DNA of 64,000 nucleotides from Bacillus licheniformis DSM 13 = ATCC 14580 (GCF_000011645.1 NC_006270.3:1609501-1673500), one strand, 5' to 3'. Shown: positions 49,244 through 59,236, numbered from the stretch's first letter. Made by a program: numbers and translations. Notes: generated by a model from the sequence alone, not told the origin.

Positions 49244-52200
49244 ATGTCACAACAGTCTATTCAAAAAGTTCTTGTTGCAAACAGAGGGGAAATCGCTATC
49301 CGCGTATTTCGGGCCTGCACAGAACTGAATATCCGTACGGTAGCGATCTATTCTAAAGAAGACAGCGGATCTTACCACAGATACAAAGCCGATGAAGCAT
49401 ACCTGGTCGGCGAAGGGAAAAAGCCGATTGACGCTTATCTTGATATTGAAGGCATCATCGAGATTGCAAAACGCAACCATGTGGATGCCATCCATCCAGG
49501 CTACGGCTTCCTGTCGGAAAACATTCAGTTTGCTAAGCGGTGTGAAGAGGAAGGCATCATCTTTATCGGACCGACCTCCGAGCACCTCGATATGTTTGGA
49601 GACAAAGTAAAAGCCCGCGAACAAGCTGAAAAAGCTGGAATTCCGGTCATACCGGGGAGCGACGGACCAGTGGCGGATATAGCGGAAGTGAAACAATTTG
49701 CGGAAAAGTTCGGATATCCGTTTATCATTAAAGCGTCGCTTGGCGGCGGCGGGCGCGGCATGCGGATCGTCAGGGACGAATCGGAGCTGGTGGAGTCCTA
49801 TAATAGGGCGAAATCAGAGGCGAAAGCGGCCTTTGGCAATGATGAAGTTTATGTCGAAAAGCTGATTGAAAAGCCGAAGCACATTGAAGTTCAAGTCATC
49901 GGAGATAAAGAAGGGAACGTGGTTCACCTTTACGACCGCGACTGCTCTGTGCAAAGGCGTCATCAAAAGGTCATCGAAGTGGCGCCGAGCGTTTCGCTTT
50001 CTGAATCCCTCCGGGAAAAGATTTGCGATGCTGCCGTTAAGCTTGCGAAGAATGTTGAATATGTCAATGCCGGTACAGTCGAATTTTTAGTTGCGAACGA
50101 TGAGTTTTTCTTTATTGAAGTGAACCCGCGTGTTCAGGTGGAGCATACCATTACGGAAATGGTAACGGGCGTCGATATCGTTCAGACGCAAATCCTGATC
50201 GCTGCCGGTCTCAGTCTGGACAGCAGCGAAATCAGCATTCCGAACCAGGATGCGATCACGCTGCACGGATATGCGATCCAGTCAAGGGTTACGACTGAAG
50301 ATCCGTCAAACAATTTCATGCCTGACACAGGCAAAATCATGGCATATCGCTCAGGCGGCGGTTTCGGGGTGAGGCTTGATACCGGAAACAGTTTTCAGGG
50401 CGCTGTCATTACGCCTTATTACGATTCGCTGCTTGTTAAGCTTTCAACTTGGGCGCTGACGTTTGAACAGGCGGCAGCCAAAATGGTCCGCAACCTTCAG
50501 GAATTCAGGATCAGGGGAATCAAAACGAACATTCCTTTCCTTGAAAATGTGGCGAAACACGAAAAGTTTCTTACAGGGCAATACGACACGTCTTTTATCG
50601 ATACAACGCCAGAACTTTTTGTCTTTCCTAAGCAGAGAGACCGCGGAACGAAAATGCTGACATATATCGGGAACGTAACGGTCAACGGCTTCCCGGGCAT
50701 CGATAAAAAGAAGAAGCCCGAGTTTGATAAGCCGCAGATCGTCAAAACAGATGTCGATCAGCCAATCGCAAGCGGAACAAAACAGATTCTTGATGAACGC
50801 GGAGCCGAAGGGCTCGTCAAATGGGTGAAAGATCAAGAGGAAGTGCTCCTCACTGATACGACGTTCCGCGACGCCCATCAGTCATTGCTTGCGACAAGAG
50901 TCAGAACGCATGACCTGAAAAAAATCGCCAATCCGACGGCTGCGCTCTGGCCAGAGCTTTTCAGTCTTGAAATGTGGGGCGGCGCCACATTTGATGTCGC
51001 TTACCGTTTCTTGAAAGAAGATCCGTGGAAAAGGCTCGAGGAGCTGCGGAAGGAAATTCCGAATACGATGTTTCAAATGCTTTTGAGATCTTCGAATGCC
51101 GTCGGGTATACAAACTACCCTGACAACCTGATTAAAAAGTTCGTCAGCGAATCGGCTGCGGCCGGAATCGATGTATTCCGCATTTTTGACAGCTTGAACT
51201 GGGTTAAAGGGATGACGCTCGCCATTGATGCAGTGCGCGAGTCAGGCAAGCTTGCCGAAGCGGCGATCTGCTATACAGGGGACATTCTCGATCCGAACAG
51301 AAGCAAGTATAATCTTGAATATTATACGTCAATGGCAAAAGAGCTTGAAGCTGCGGGGGCGCATATTCTCGGCATTAAAGATATGGCCGGCCTGCTGAGA
51401 CCTCAAGCGGCATACGAACTGGTGTCGGCTTTGAAAGAGACGATCGACATTCCGATCCACTTGCATACACACGACACGAGCGGCAACGGTATTTTTATGT
51501 ATGCGAAGGCGATAGAAGCAGGCGTCGACATCGTCGACGTAGCGGTCAGCTCGATGGCGGGTCTGACATCACAGCCAAGCGCAAGCTCGCTTTACCATGC
51601 GCTTGAAGGAGATAAACGCCGTCCGCAGTTCAATGTCGATGCGGTAGAGTCGTTGTCTCAATATTGGGAGTCTGTCAGAAAATATTACAGCGAGTTTGAG
51701 AGCGGCATGATTGCGCCTCATACCGAAATTTACAAGCATGAAATGCCTGGCGGCCAATACAGCAACCTTCAGCAGCAGGCTAAGGGAGTCGGCCTCGGCG
51801 ACCGCTGGAATGAAGTGAAAGAAATGTACAGCCGGGTCAACCACCTGTTCGGGGACATCGTAAAGGTTACGCCGTCATCTAAAGTCGTCGGGGATATGGC
51901 GCTTTACATGGTGCAAAATAACCTGACGGAAGATGATATTTACGAAAGGGGAGAATCTCTCGATTTTCCTGACTCGGTTGTCGAGCTTTTTAAAGGGTAT
52001 ATCGGTCAGCCTCACGGCGGATTCCCTGAGAAATTGCAAAAGCTGATTTTAAAAGGGCAGGAGCCGATTACAGTACGCCCTGGAGAACTGCTTGAACCGG
52101 TTTCATTTGACGCTATAAAAGCGGAATTCTTGGAAAAGCATGGTATGGAGCTTTCCGACCAGGATGCTGTTGCATATGCGCTTTATCCGAAAGTGTTTAC

Positions 52201-52687
52201 CGAGTATGTCAAGACAGCGGAACTGTACGGGGATATCTCTGTGCTTGATACACCAACCTTCCTCTACGGCATGACCCTCGGCGAAGAAATCGAGGTCGAG
52301 ATTGAAAGAGGGAAAACGCTGATCGTCAAACTTGTCTCTATCGGGGAACCGCGTCCGGATGCGACGAGAGTCGTTTATTTTGAACTGAACGGCCAGCCTC
52401 GCGAAGTGGTCATTAAAGACGAAAGCATTAAATCGTCCGTTCATCAAAAGGTGAAAGCCGACCGTTCAAACCCGAATCATATCGCGGCATCTATGCCGGG
52501 AACGGTAATCAAGCTTCTTGTAAGCAAAGGGGACCAAGTGAAGAAGGGCGATCATTTGATGATCAATGAAGCGATGAAAATGGAAACGACCGTTCAGGCT
52601 CCGTTTTCAGGAACTGTTGAAAACATTCACGTTACAAACGGAGAAGCCATTCAAACCGGCGACCTTCTCATTGAACTGAAAAAATAA
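49244..52687 (+). CDS. pycA: PycA, pyruvate carboxylase
   Basis: A 1,147-residue biotin enzyme: biotin carboxylase (about 1-460, ATP motif GGGGRGMR), carboxyltransferase (about 530-800, TDTTFRDAHQSLLATR), PYC-specific allosteric domain, and C-terminal biotin carrier with the modified Lys in NEAMKMETT. It makes oxaloacetate from pyruvate, feeding the TCA cycle. The ATG at 49244 follows GAGGGGGAACGAC; the ATG at 49229 lies before this site. Directly downstream of ftsW. Confidence 0.98.
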   Translation: MSQQSIQKVLVANRGEIAIRVFRACTELNIRTVAIYSKEDSGSYHRYKADEAYLVGEGKKPIDAYLDIEGIIEIAKRNHVDAIHPGYGFLSENIQFAKRCEEEGIIFIGPTSEHLDMFGDKVKAREQAEKAGIPVIPGSDGPVADIAEVKQFAEKFGYPFIIKASLGGGGRGMRIVRDESELVESYNRAKSEAKAAFGNDEVYVEKLIEKPKHIEVQVIGDKEGNVVHLYDRDCSVQRRHQKVIEVAPSVSLSESLREKICDAAVKLAKNVEYVNAGTVEFLVANDEFFFIEVNPRVQVEHTITEMVTGVDIVQTQILIAAGLSLDSSEISIPNQDAITLHGYAIQSRVTTEDPSNNFMPDTGKIMAYRSGGGFGVRLDTGNSFQGAVITPYYDSLLVKLSTWALTFEQAAAKMVRNLQEFRIRGIKTNIPFLENVAKHEKFLTGQYDTSFIDTTPELFVFPKQRDRGTKMLTYIGNVTVNGFPGIDKKKKPEFDKPQIVKTDVDQPIASGTKQILDERGAEGLVKWVKDQEEVLLTDTTFRDAHQSLLATRVRTHDLKKIANPTAALWPELFSLEMWGGATFDVAYRFLKEDPWKRLEELRKEIPNTMFQMLLRSSNAVGYTNYPDNLIKKFVSESAAAGIDVFRIFDSLNWVKGMTLAIDAVRESGKLAEAAICYTGDILDPNRSKYNLEYYTSMAKELEAAGAHILGIKDMAGLLRPQAAYELVSALKETIDIPIHLHTHDTSGNGIFMYAKAIEAGVDIVDVAVSSMAGLTSQPSASSLYHALEGDKRRPQFNVDAVESLSQYWESVRKYYSEFESGMIAPHTEIYKHEMPGGQYSNLQQQAKGVGLGDRWNEVKEMYSRVNHLFGDIVKVTPSSKVVGDMALYMVQNNLTEDDIYERGESLDFPDSVVELFKGYIGQPHGGFPEKLQKLILKGQEPITVRPGELLEPVSFDAIKAEFLEKHGMELSDQDAVAYALYPKVFTEYVKTAELYGDISVLDTPTFLYGMTLGEEIEVEIERGKTLIVKLVSIGEPRPDATRVVYFELNGQPREVVIKDESIKSSVHQKVKADRSNPNHIAASMPGTVIKLLVSKGDQVKKGDHLMINEAMKMETTVQAPFSGTVENIHVTNGEAIQTGDLLIELKK

Positions 52688-52693
52688 AAGCAC

Positions 52694-52724
52694 GGCCGCT
52701 GACTTTTGTCGGCGGCCTCTTTTT
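52694..52724 (+). terminator. intrinsic terminator of pycA
   Basis: GGCCGCTGAC, TTTT loop, GTCGGCGGCC, then TCTTTTT. Confidence 0.9.
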
Positions 52725-52732
52725 ATGAAAAA

Positions 52733-52755
52733 ATCCCCCGCAAAAGGCGGAGGAT
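52733..52755 (-). terminator. intrinsic terminator of ctaA
   Basis: On the minus strand ATCCTCCGC, 5-base loop, GCGGGGGAT, then TTTTT. Confidence 0.85.
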
Positions 52756-52768
52756 CAACCGTTTATTT

Positions 52769-53677
52769 TTATTTTTGCACCTGCCTGCGATAGCGCGCAA
52801 CAAGCAGCAGGAAGTAGCAAAGGATTCCGAACAGGCAGGAAATAAAGAATGCGTGGGCGAGTGCAAAACCCAAATCCAGTCTGCTGTAGACAACCGCAAT
52901 TCCTGAGGCAGCCTGAAGGATGATCAGGATCAGGGAAATCATCCAGCCCCAATAAATGCGTTTTTGATTTTTATACTGTCTTGCTGCATGTACCGCTGCC
53001 GCGATGATCCAGGCGAACAGAAGAAGCGCCGCAGCTCTGTGTCCCATCTGCACCCATTCGTGAAACTTCCCGGGAAGCCAGCCGTTTTCCGTGCTGCACA
53101 TCGGAAAGTCAAGGCACGCGAGGCTTGAACTCGTATGCCGGACATATGCGCCTGTATAAACGACGACATATGTGTATATAATGATTCCTATCATATGAAA
53201 CTGCATGGTTTTTCCTATATAAAACGATTCGGATTTCTGTTTGCTGTCAGCTTCAAACACCAGGAGCGTCAAAAGCAGCACAGAAGCAAAGGAAATAAGC
53301 GAGATTCCGAAGTGCAAAGCCATGATCAGGGCCGATGACCCGAAGACGACCGCTGCAGCGCCCAAAAGCGCCTGAAGAATGAGAAAGACGACCGACATCA
53401 CCGCGAGAAATTTCGTTTCTCTGATATGGCCGATTTTTTTCCATGTCCAAATGGCGAGAGCCAGCACAAGGACGCCGGATGTGCCGCTGACAAACCTGTG
53501 GCTCCATTCGATAATCGATTCAAGGGTTAAAGCCGGGAATATGCTTCCGTTGCAAAGCGGCCAAGATCTGCCGCAGCCCATTCCTGAACCCGTCTTTGTG
53601 ACGAGGGCGCCGCCGATCAGCACGAAAAGCATGGCGATAGTTGTGATAATTCCCAAGCCTTTTAATGCTTTATTCAT
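52769..53677 (-). CDS. ctaA: CtaA, heme A synthase
   Basis: A 302-residue protein with eight membrane helices in two four-helix halves. Heme-ligand histidines appear in SIIEWSHRFVSG and MALHFGISL in the first half and in QMGHRAAAL and FALAHAFF in the second; a CxxxxxxC pair is seen in GCGRSWPLC and again in ACLDFPMC. It oxidises heme O to heme A for the oxidase encoded by ctaC-ctaF. The ATG at 53677 follows AAGGAGA; the frame further upstream is non-coding in character. Confidence 0.96.
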   Translation of the reverse strand: MNKALKGLGIITTIAMLFVLIGGALVTKTGSGMGCGRSWPLCNGSIFPALTLESIIEWSHRFVSGTSGVLVLALAIWTWKKIGHIRETKFLAVMSVVFLILQALLGAAAVVFGSSALIMALHFGISLISFASVLLLTLLVFEADSKQKSESFYIGKTMQFHMIGIIIYTYVVVYTGAYVRHTSSSLACLDFPMCSTENGWLPGKFHEWVQMGHRAAALLLFAWIIAAAVHAARQYKNQKRIYWGWMISLILIILQAASGIAVVYSRLDLGFALAHAFFISCLFGILCYFLLLVARYRRQVQK

Positions 53678-53779
53678 AAATTCAATTCTCCTTTTTAATG
53701 CAAACTGACTAATAAAAAGATATTTACCACCTTCAAGTGTAAGCGAATTGATGTTCTGCTGCAATTCATAATGATTATT

Positions 53780-53940
53780 GTTCACAAAAATGCAATAGAA
53801 GGCGTTCACATTTTTATTGGTTTTGAAGACTTGATAATTGTGGCTTCGTTTGATAGAACTATATTAGAATGACAGTGGTTTTCCGCTCTTGTTCACAACT
53901 TTTCCTTCATCTGTAAAGAAAGTCATAAAAAGTTCACAAA
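53780..53940 (-). promoter_or_regulatory. four ResD-like sites in the ctaA-ctaB divergent region
   Basis: GTTCACA occurs four times on the plus strand (53780, 53804, 53891 and 53932), that is TGTGAAC facing ctaA. Two extend to TTTGTGAAC, one base from the ResD consensus TTTGTGAAT as I recall it. ctaA of B. subtilis is ResD-dependent. The 400-base gap otherwise holds only the two divergent leaders; TATGAT at about 54001 may be the ctaB -10. Confidence 0.55.
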
Positions 53941-54078
53941 TATAAACCGGTTTGTCGATTAATATTTAATAGGCTGTTTTTTTCCATCCGGTAATCTTGT
54001 ATGATAGAGTTGTAGGTTTTTTATGAATATACCGCTTCTCTTGACGTGATGAAGGTTTGAGTAAGGGGGGTTAGTATT

Positions 54079-55005
54079 ATGGCTGAAACAAGAATTACAG
54101 CTGATACAGCAATGAATGGACAAATAGAAGAGACGACAGCATGGAAAGATTTCCTCGCCCTTATCAAAGTCGGGATTGTTTACTCGAACCTGATAACAAC
54201 TTTTACGGGCATGTGGCTCGCTTTTTACTTTTCAAATCTGAGCTTTCTAGGAAACCTTGATATCGTGCTGTTCACTTTAGCGGGGTCCTCGCTTATTATT
54301 GCAGGCTCATGCGTCATCAACAACTTTTATGACCGTGATATTGACCAGCTCATGCAGCGGACGAGAACAAGGCCGACGGTGACTGGAAAAATCCAGCCTT
54401 CACAGGCATTGTGGTTCGGCATTCTGCTGACTGCGCTCGGTTTTATCATGCTGCTGATGACCAATCTGACAGCTGCCGGAGTAGGATTTGTCGGCGTCTT
54501 TACGTACGTGTTTCTATACACGATGTGGTCAAAGCGCCGCTATACCGTTAATACGATCATCGGAAGTGTGTCAGGGGCTGTTCCACCTTTGATCGGATGG
54601 ACCGCTGTCCAAGGTTCCATCGGAGTCGAGGCGTGGGTGCTGTTTTTAATTATGTTTATTTGGCAGATTCCCCACTTTCTGGCGCTTGCGATTAAGAAAA
54701 CGGAGGAATACAGAGCCGCAAATATACCGATGCTGCCTGTTGTACACGGTTTTGAAGTGACGAAAAGGCAGATCATCATTTGGATTGCCTGCTTAATGCC
54801 GCTGCCGTTTTTCCTGGGCGGACTCGGACTGCCGATCGTCATTTTGGGGACGGTGCTTAATATCGGCTGGCTCGTTTGCGGTCTGGTCGGTTACAGAAGC
54901 AAAAATATCATGAAGTGGGCAACGCTCATGTTTGTATATTCATTAAATTACTTGACCATTTTCTTCGTTGCCATGGTCGTATTTACACTTTTTAAAATTG
55001 GATAG
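54079..55005 (+). CDS. ctaB: CtaB, heme O synthase (protoheme IX farnesyltransferase)
   Basis: A 308-residue UbiA-family prenyltransferase with about nine membrane helices. First Asp-rich motif NNFYDRDIDQLMQRTRTRP and the later YTMWSKRRYTVNTIIGS and KKTEEYRAANIPMLP segments are clear. It adds a farnesyl group to heme B, giving heme O, the substrate of CtaA. AAGGGGGGTTAG precedes the ATG. First gene of the cta plus-strand cluster. Confidence 0.97.
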   Translation: MAETRITADTAMNGQIEETTAWKDFLALIKVGIVYSNLITTFTGMWLAFYFSNLSFLGNLDIVLFTLAGSSLIIAGSCVINNFYDRDIDQLMQRTRTRPTVTGKIQPSQALWFGILLTALGFIMLLMTNLTAAGVGFVGVFTYVFLYTMWSKRRYTVNTIIGSVSGAVPPLIGWTAVQGSIGVEAWVLFLIMFIWQIPHFLALAIKKTEEYRAANIPMLPVVHGFEVTKRQIIIWIACLMPLPFFLGGLGLPIVILGTVLNIGWLVCGLVGYRSKNIMKWATLMFVYSLNYLTIFFVAMVVFTLFKIG

Positions 55006-55065
55006 AACTCTATAATTCATCACATTGAAGGCTGTCAATTAACACTTCAAGCAGACAACAATCAT

Positions 55066-55116
55066 GTAAAAGCCGCCTTATCGATTTTTTCGATTATGTT
55101 TAACAAGGCGGCTTTA
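55066..55116 (+). other. large hairpin in the ctaB-ctaC gap
   Basis: GTAAAAGCCGCCTT pairs with AAGGCGGCTTTAC around a loop containing a small inner dyad TCGATTTTTTCGA. It ends without a T tract, so it resembles a weak terminator or a processing site. A second hairpin, CCTCATT/AATGAGG, is at 55150-55171. Confidence 0.55.
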
Positions 55117-55174
55117 CGTTCATACATAGATGGTATTTTGAGTAAAAAACCTCATTATTTATGAAATGAGGAAA

Positions 55175-55188
55175 TGTAAGTGCTTTAA
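55175..55188 (+). promoter_or_regulatory. possible cre site upstream of ctaC
   Basis: TGTAAGTGCTTTAA matches cre at 12 of 14 positions. In B. subtilis cta genes are repressed by glucose through CcpA, which makes the site plausible. Confidence 0.35.
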
Positions 55189-55282
55189 TTGGAGTGGGGA
55201 GTCAGATGAATGAATAGGTGTCCTATAAACGTTTGAACAGTGAAAGTTTCAAAAGGATTGATTGAAAAGGGGTTGGGAAGAA

Positions 55283-56350
55283 ATGTTAAAGAAATGGCGT
55301 CTGATGTCGCTGTTCACTATTTTGGCGCTTGTTTTAGCAGGGTGCGGAGAACCGTTTATATCAACGCTGCAGCCGGCGGGCGAGGTGGCTGATCAGCAGT
55401 ATTTCCTAATGATTCTCAGCACGCTGATCATGGTTGTTGTTGTAGTAGTGGTAAGTTTCATTTTCGTATTTGTCATCGTCAAGTACAGAAGATCTAAGCT
55501 CGGTGATGACCACATCCCGAAACAGGTTGAAGGAAACCGCAATTTAGAAATTTTATGGACTGTTATTCCGATTATCCTCCTTCTTATCCTGGTTGTTCCT
55601 GTTGTCGCACAGACCTTTGATCTTGCTGATACGAAACCGATGGATAAGAAAAACAGGGATCCGGAGAAGACGCTCGTCGTCAACGTGCGGGCGAACCTTT
55701 ACTGGTGGGAATTCGAATATCCTGACTACGGCGTGATTACGAGCCAGGAGCTGGTCGTGCCGACCGATGAACGCATTTACTTCAAGCTGAAAGCTTCCGA
55801 TGTCAAACATTCATTCTGGATTCCTTCTGTCGGGGGCAAGGTTGATACGAACACAGACAATGAAAACAAGTTCTACTTAACGATTGATTCAAAACGGGCG
55901 GAAAAAGCCGGAGACTATTTCTACGGGAAATGCGCCGAGCTCTGCGGACCTTCCCACGCTTTAATGGACTTTAAAGTTAAAGCGGTTTCGAAGGATGAGT
56001 TCAAGAAATGGATGAGCGATATGGAAAACAATAAAGCGGAAGCGAAAACCGATCTCGCTGTTGAAGGAGAAAAGGTGTTCAAAGAGAAAAACTGCCTGAG
56101 CTGTCATGCGACCGATTCAAAAGACCAAAGGGCGGAAGCGGCCAGAACGGCTCCGAACCTCGCGACTTTTGGAGACAGGTCGACGATCGCCGGCGTGAAG
56201 GAATTCAACGATGAAAACTTGAAAGCGTGGCTCAAGGATCCTGAAAGCATAAAACCGGGCAACAAAATGACCGGCACATACCCTGATTTGAGCGACAAGG
56301 AACTTGATGCACTGACTGAATATTTAAAGGGGTTAAAAACCGAAGACTAA
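55283..56350 (+). CDS. ctaC: CtaC, subunit II of caa3 cytochrome c oxidase
   Basis: A 355-residue lipoprotein: signal peptide with lipobox LAGC, two membrane helices (about 42-64 and 88-108), the CuA domain with HSFWIPS and CAELCGPSHALM, and a fused C-terminal cytochrome c domain with heme motif CLSCH. The fusion defines a caa3-type oxidase. The ATG at 55283 begins the signal peptide MLKKWRLMSL; the ATG at 55262 has no better ribosome site. Confidence 0.96.
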   Translation: MLKKWRLMSLFTILALVLAGCGEPFISTLQPAGEVADQQYFLMILSTLIMVVVVVVVSFIFVFVIVKYRRSKLGDDHIPKQVEGNRNLEILWTVIPIILLLILVVPVVAQTFDLADTKPMDKKNRDPEKTLVVNVRANLYWWEFEYPDYGVITSQELVVPTDERIYFKLKASDVKHSFWIPSVGGKVDTNTDNENKFYLTIDSKRAEKAGDYFYGKCAELCGPSHALMDFKVKAVSKDEFKKWMSDMENNKAEAKTDLAVEGEKVFKEKNCLSCHATDSKDQRAEAARTAPNLATFGDRSTIAGVKEFNDENLKAWLKDPESIKPGNKMTGTYPDLSDKELDALTEYLKGLKTED

Positions 56351-56382
56351 CGCTTCAAAGGGAGAATGAGGGAGGTTACATT

Positions 56383-58251
56383 GTGAGTACGCTTAAGAAA
56401 AAGCAAGGTTTTGGGGCTGTATTATGGGACTATTTAACGACTGTCGATCATAAAAAGATTGCCATCCTTTATTTGCTGGGCGGCGGGTTCTTCTTTGTGC
56501 TCGGCGGAATCGAAGCGATGCTGATCAGGGTTCAGCTGATGATACCGAACAATGACATCATGAGCGGCGGGGTCTACAATGAAATCATGACGATGCACGG
56601 CACAACGATGATTTTCCTGGCGGCGATGCCGCTGTTGTTCGCATTGATGAACGCCGTCGTTCCGCTGCAGATAGGCGCGCGGGATGTCGCGTTTCCATTC
56701 TTGAACTCGCTCGGCTTCTGGCTGTTTCTTTTCGGCGGCATCTTTCTGAATTTAAGCTGGTTTTTGGGAGGGGCACCCGATGCCGGCTGGACGTCTTATG
56801 CGTCGCTTTCCCTTCATTCCGAAGGGCACGGGATCGATTTCTATGTTCTCGGTCTGCAAATTGCCGGGATCGGTACGCTGATTGCCGGGATTAACTTTCT
56901 CGCGACGATCATCAACATGAGGGCGCCGGGCATGACATACATGAGGCTGCCGCTTTTCACATGGACGACATTCGTCGCTTCGGCTTTGATTTTGTTCGCG
57001 TTTCCGCCGCTGACCGTAGGCATTGCGCTCTTGATGCTGGACCGGTTGTTCGGAACGAGCTTTTTCAATCCGGAATTAGGCGGAAATACGATCATTTGGG
57101 AGCATCTGTTCTGGATTTTCGGACACCCTGAAGTTTATATTCTCGTACTCCCGGCGTTCGGCATTTTTTCGGAAATCATTCCGGTTTTTGCGAGAAAAAG
57201 GCTGTTCGGCTATTCTTCAATGGTATTTGCAACCGTATTGATCGGCTTTTTAGGCTTCATGGTTTGGGCTCACCATATGTTTACAACGGGACTCGGGCCT
57301 GTGGCAAACGCCATTTTTGCGGTGGCGACGATGGCCATTGCCGTCCCGACTGGTATTAAAATCTTCAACTGGCTGCTCACGGCGTGGGGCGGGAGCATCA
57401 AGTTTACAACGCCGATGCTTTACGCGATATCCTTTATCCCGACGTTTGTTATGGGCGGGGTGACAGGCGTCATGCTTGCTGCCGCACCGGCTGACTATCA
57501 GTTCCATGACACGTACTTTGTCGTGGCCCACTTCCATTACGTCATCATCGGCGGAGTGGTGTTCGCCATCCTCGCCGGAGCTCATTACTGGTGGCCGAAA
57601 ATGTTCGGGAAAATGCTGAGCGAAGCGTTGGGCAAAATAACGTTTGTACTCTTTTTCATCGGGTTCCACCTGACGTTCTTCATCCAGCATTGGCTCGGAT
57701 TGTGGGGAATGCCGAGACGCGTGTTCACATACTTGCCGAATCAGGGATTTGACATGGCGAACCTGATCAGTTCAATCGGAGCTGTGTTTATGGCGGCTGC
57801 GGTCATCATACTCGTGATCAATATTATCGTGACGACTGCCAAAGGGGAAAAAGTCGGCAGCGATCCTTGGCATGACGGAAGAACGCTTGAGTGGGCCGTT
57901 TCTTCGCCGCCTCCTGAATACAACTTCAAACAGCTGCCTTTGGTCAGAGGCCTTGATGCTTTATGGATCGAAAAAAGAGCCGGCAAGCAGTCAATGACCG
58001 CCGCGGAGCCGCTTCAGGACATCCATATGCCAAACGGATCGATTCTTCCGTTCATCATGTCACTCGGGCTGTTTATATCCGCCTTCGGCTTTATGTACCG
58101 GACGGAATTTGCCTGGGGGCTGCCTGTCATTCTGATCGGGTTAGGGATCACGTTATTTATGATGCTTCTCCGGTCTGTAATTGATGACCACGGGTACCAT
58201 ATTCATAAAGAAGATCTGATGGATGATGACGACAAAGGGGTGAAGGCATAA
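56383..58251 (+). CDS. ctaD: CtaD, subunit I of caa3 cytochrome c oxidase
   Basis: A 622-residue heme-copper oxidase subunit, the B. subtilis length. Low-spin heme His in MTMHGTTM, CuB/cross-link motif WIFGHPEVYILVLP, the HH pair in VWAHHMFTTG, and heme a3/a ligands in VVAHFHYVIIGG. Twelve or more helices. GTG start with GGGAGGTT upstream. It reduces oxygen and pumps protons. Confidence 0.98.
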   Translation: MSTLKKKQGFGAVLWDYLTTVDHKKIAILYLLGGGFFFVLGGIEAMLIRVQLMIPNNDIMSGGVYNEIMTMHGTTMIFLAAMPLLFALMNAVVPLQIGARDVAFPFLNSLGFWLFLFGGIFLNLSWFLGGAPDAGWTSYASLSLHSEGHGIDFYVLGLQIAGIGTLIAGINFLATIINMRAPGMTYMRLPLFTWTTFVASALILFAFPPLTVGIALLMLDRLFGTSFFNPELGGNTIIWEHLFWIFGHPEVYILVLPAFGIFSEIIPVFARKRLFGYSSMVFATVLIGFLGFMVWAHHMFTTGLGPVANAIFAVATMAIAVPTGIKIFNWLLTAWGGSIKFTTPMLYAISFIPTFVMGGVTGVMLAAAPADYQFHDTYFVVAHFHYVIIGGVVFAILAGAHYWWPKMFGKMLSEALGKITFVLFFIGFHLTFFIQHWLGLWGMPRRVFTYLPNQGFDMANLISSIGAVFMAAAVIILVINIIVTTAKGEKVGSDPWHDGRTLEWAVSSPPPEYNFKQLPLVRGLDALWIEKRAGKQSMTAAEPLQDIHMPNGSILPFIMSLGLFISAFGFMYRTEFAWGLPVILIGLGITLFMMLLRSVIDDHGYHIHKEDLMDDDDKGVKA

Positions 58252-58874
58252 TGCATACAGAAGAGAAATTGACGGCTGAAACCTTCCCGGCTTCTCCTGA
58301 AAAAGCTACGTTAGAAGGAAAAAATAAATTTATCGGCTTTTGGCTATTTCTCGGGGGAGAGACGGTTCTTTTCGCGTCTCTCTTCGCAACATACCTTGCG
58401 CTGAAGAATTCGAATGCAGGGGGGCCGAAAACGACCGAGATGTTCGACATGGGGCTGGTCTTTCTTGCGACAATGCTCCTTTTGACGAGCAGTTTGACGA
58501 GCGTGTATGCGATGTATCATATGAAAAACTTCGCTTTTAAAAAGATGCAGGTTTGGCTCGGAATCACCGTTCTGCTCGGTGCAGGCTTTCTGGCGCTTGA
58601 AATATATGAGTTCACGCATTACATTCACGAATATGGGTTCACCATTCAAAGCTCGGCTCTCGGCTCCGCTTTTTATACGCTTGTCGGCACACACGGAGCA
58701 CACGTTACCTTCGGGCTTCTCTGGATTCTTTCTTTGATGATCAGAAATGCGGGCCGCGGATTAAGCCTTTACAACGCGCCGAAGTTTTTTGTCGCAAGCC
58801 TCTACTGGCATTTTATCGACGTTGTCTGGGTGTTTATCTTTACCGTTGTATACTTGATGGGGATGGTGGGATAA
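58251..58874 (+). CDS. ctaE: CtaE, subunit III of caa3 cytochrome c oxidase
   Basis: A 207-residue protein with five membrane helices; subunit III motif GTHGAHVTFGLLW and the ending HFIDVVWVFIFTVVYLMG. Its ATG overlaps the ctaD TAA by one base, with AAAGGGGTGAAGGC upstream. Confidence 0.97.
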   Translation: MHTEEKLTAETFPASPEKATLEGKNKFIGFWLFLGGETVLFASLFATYLALKNSNAGGPKTTEMFDMGLVFLATMLLLTSSLTSVYAMYHMKNFAFKKMQVWLGITVLLGAGFLALEIYEFTHYIHEYGFTIQSSALGSAFYTLVGTHGAHVTFGLLWILSLMIRNAGRGLSLYNAPKFFVASLYWHFIDVVWVFIFTVVYLMGMVG

Positions 58875-58876
58875 AA

Positions 58877-59206
58877 ATGGTGAATAACGAAAACAGAGGG
58901 AATCCCAAAACAGATCTTGCCTACCGCAAAAAGAAAAACGCGGAGGACATGAGATATCAGGTTATTTCATTCGGTTTGATGATCGGCCTGACCATTGTCG
59001 CTTTTTTAACGGTCGCCTCAGATGCCGGCGTATGGTTTACGGTGCCGTTTATTCTGCTGCTCGCCGTCATTCAGGTTGCGTTTCAGCTGTATTACTTTAT
59101 GCATATGAGTCAGCGGGGGCATGAAGCGCCGACTTTGTTCCTTTATTCGGGCGTTTTGGTCGCTTTTGTTACCGTGTTGGCTTTTGTAACGCTAATCTGG
59201 TGGTAA
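58877..59206 (+). CDS. ctaF: CtaF, subunit IV of caa3 cytochrome c oxidase
   Basis: A 109-residue protein with three membrane helices and a basic N-terminus; QLYYFMHMSQRGHE is the subunit IV signature. Starts two bases after ctaE. Confidence 0.95.
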   Translation: MVNNENRGNPKTDLAYRKKKNAEDMRYQVISFGLMIGLTIVAFLTVASDAGVWFTVPFILLLAVIQVAFQLYYFMHMSQRGHEAPTLFLYSGVLVAFVTVLAFVTLIWW

Positions 59207-59236
59207 TCGAACCGACATACAGAAAGGAGGATGCTC

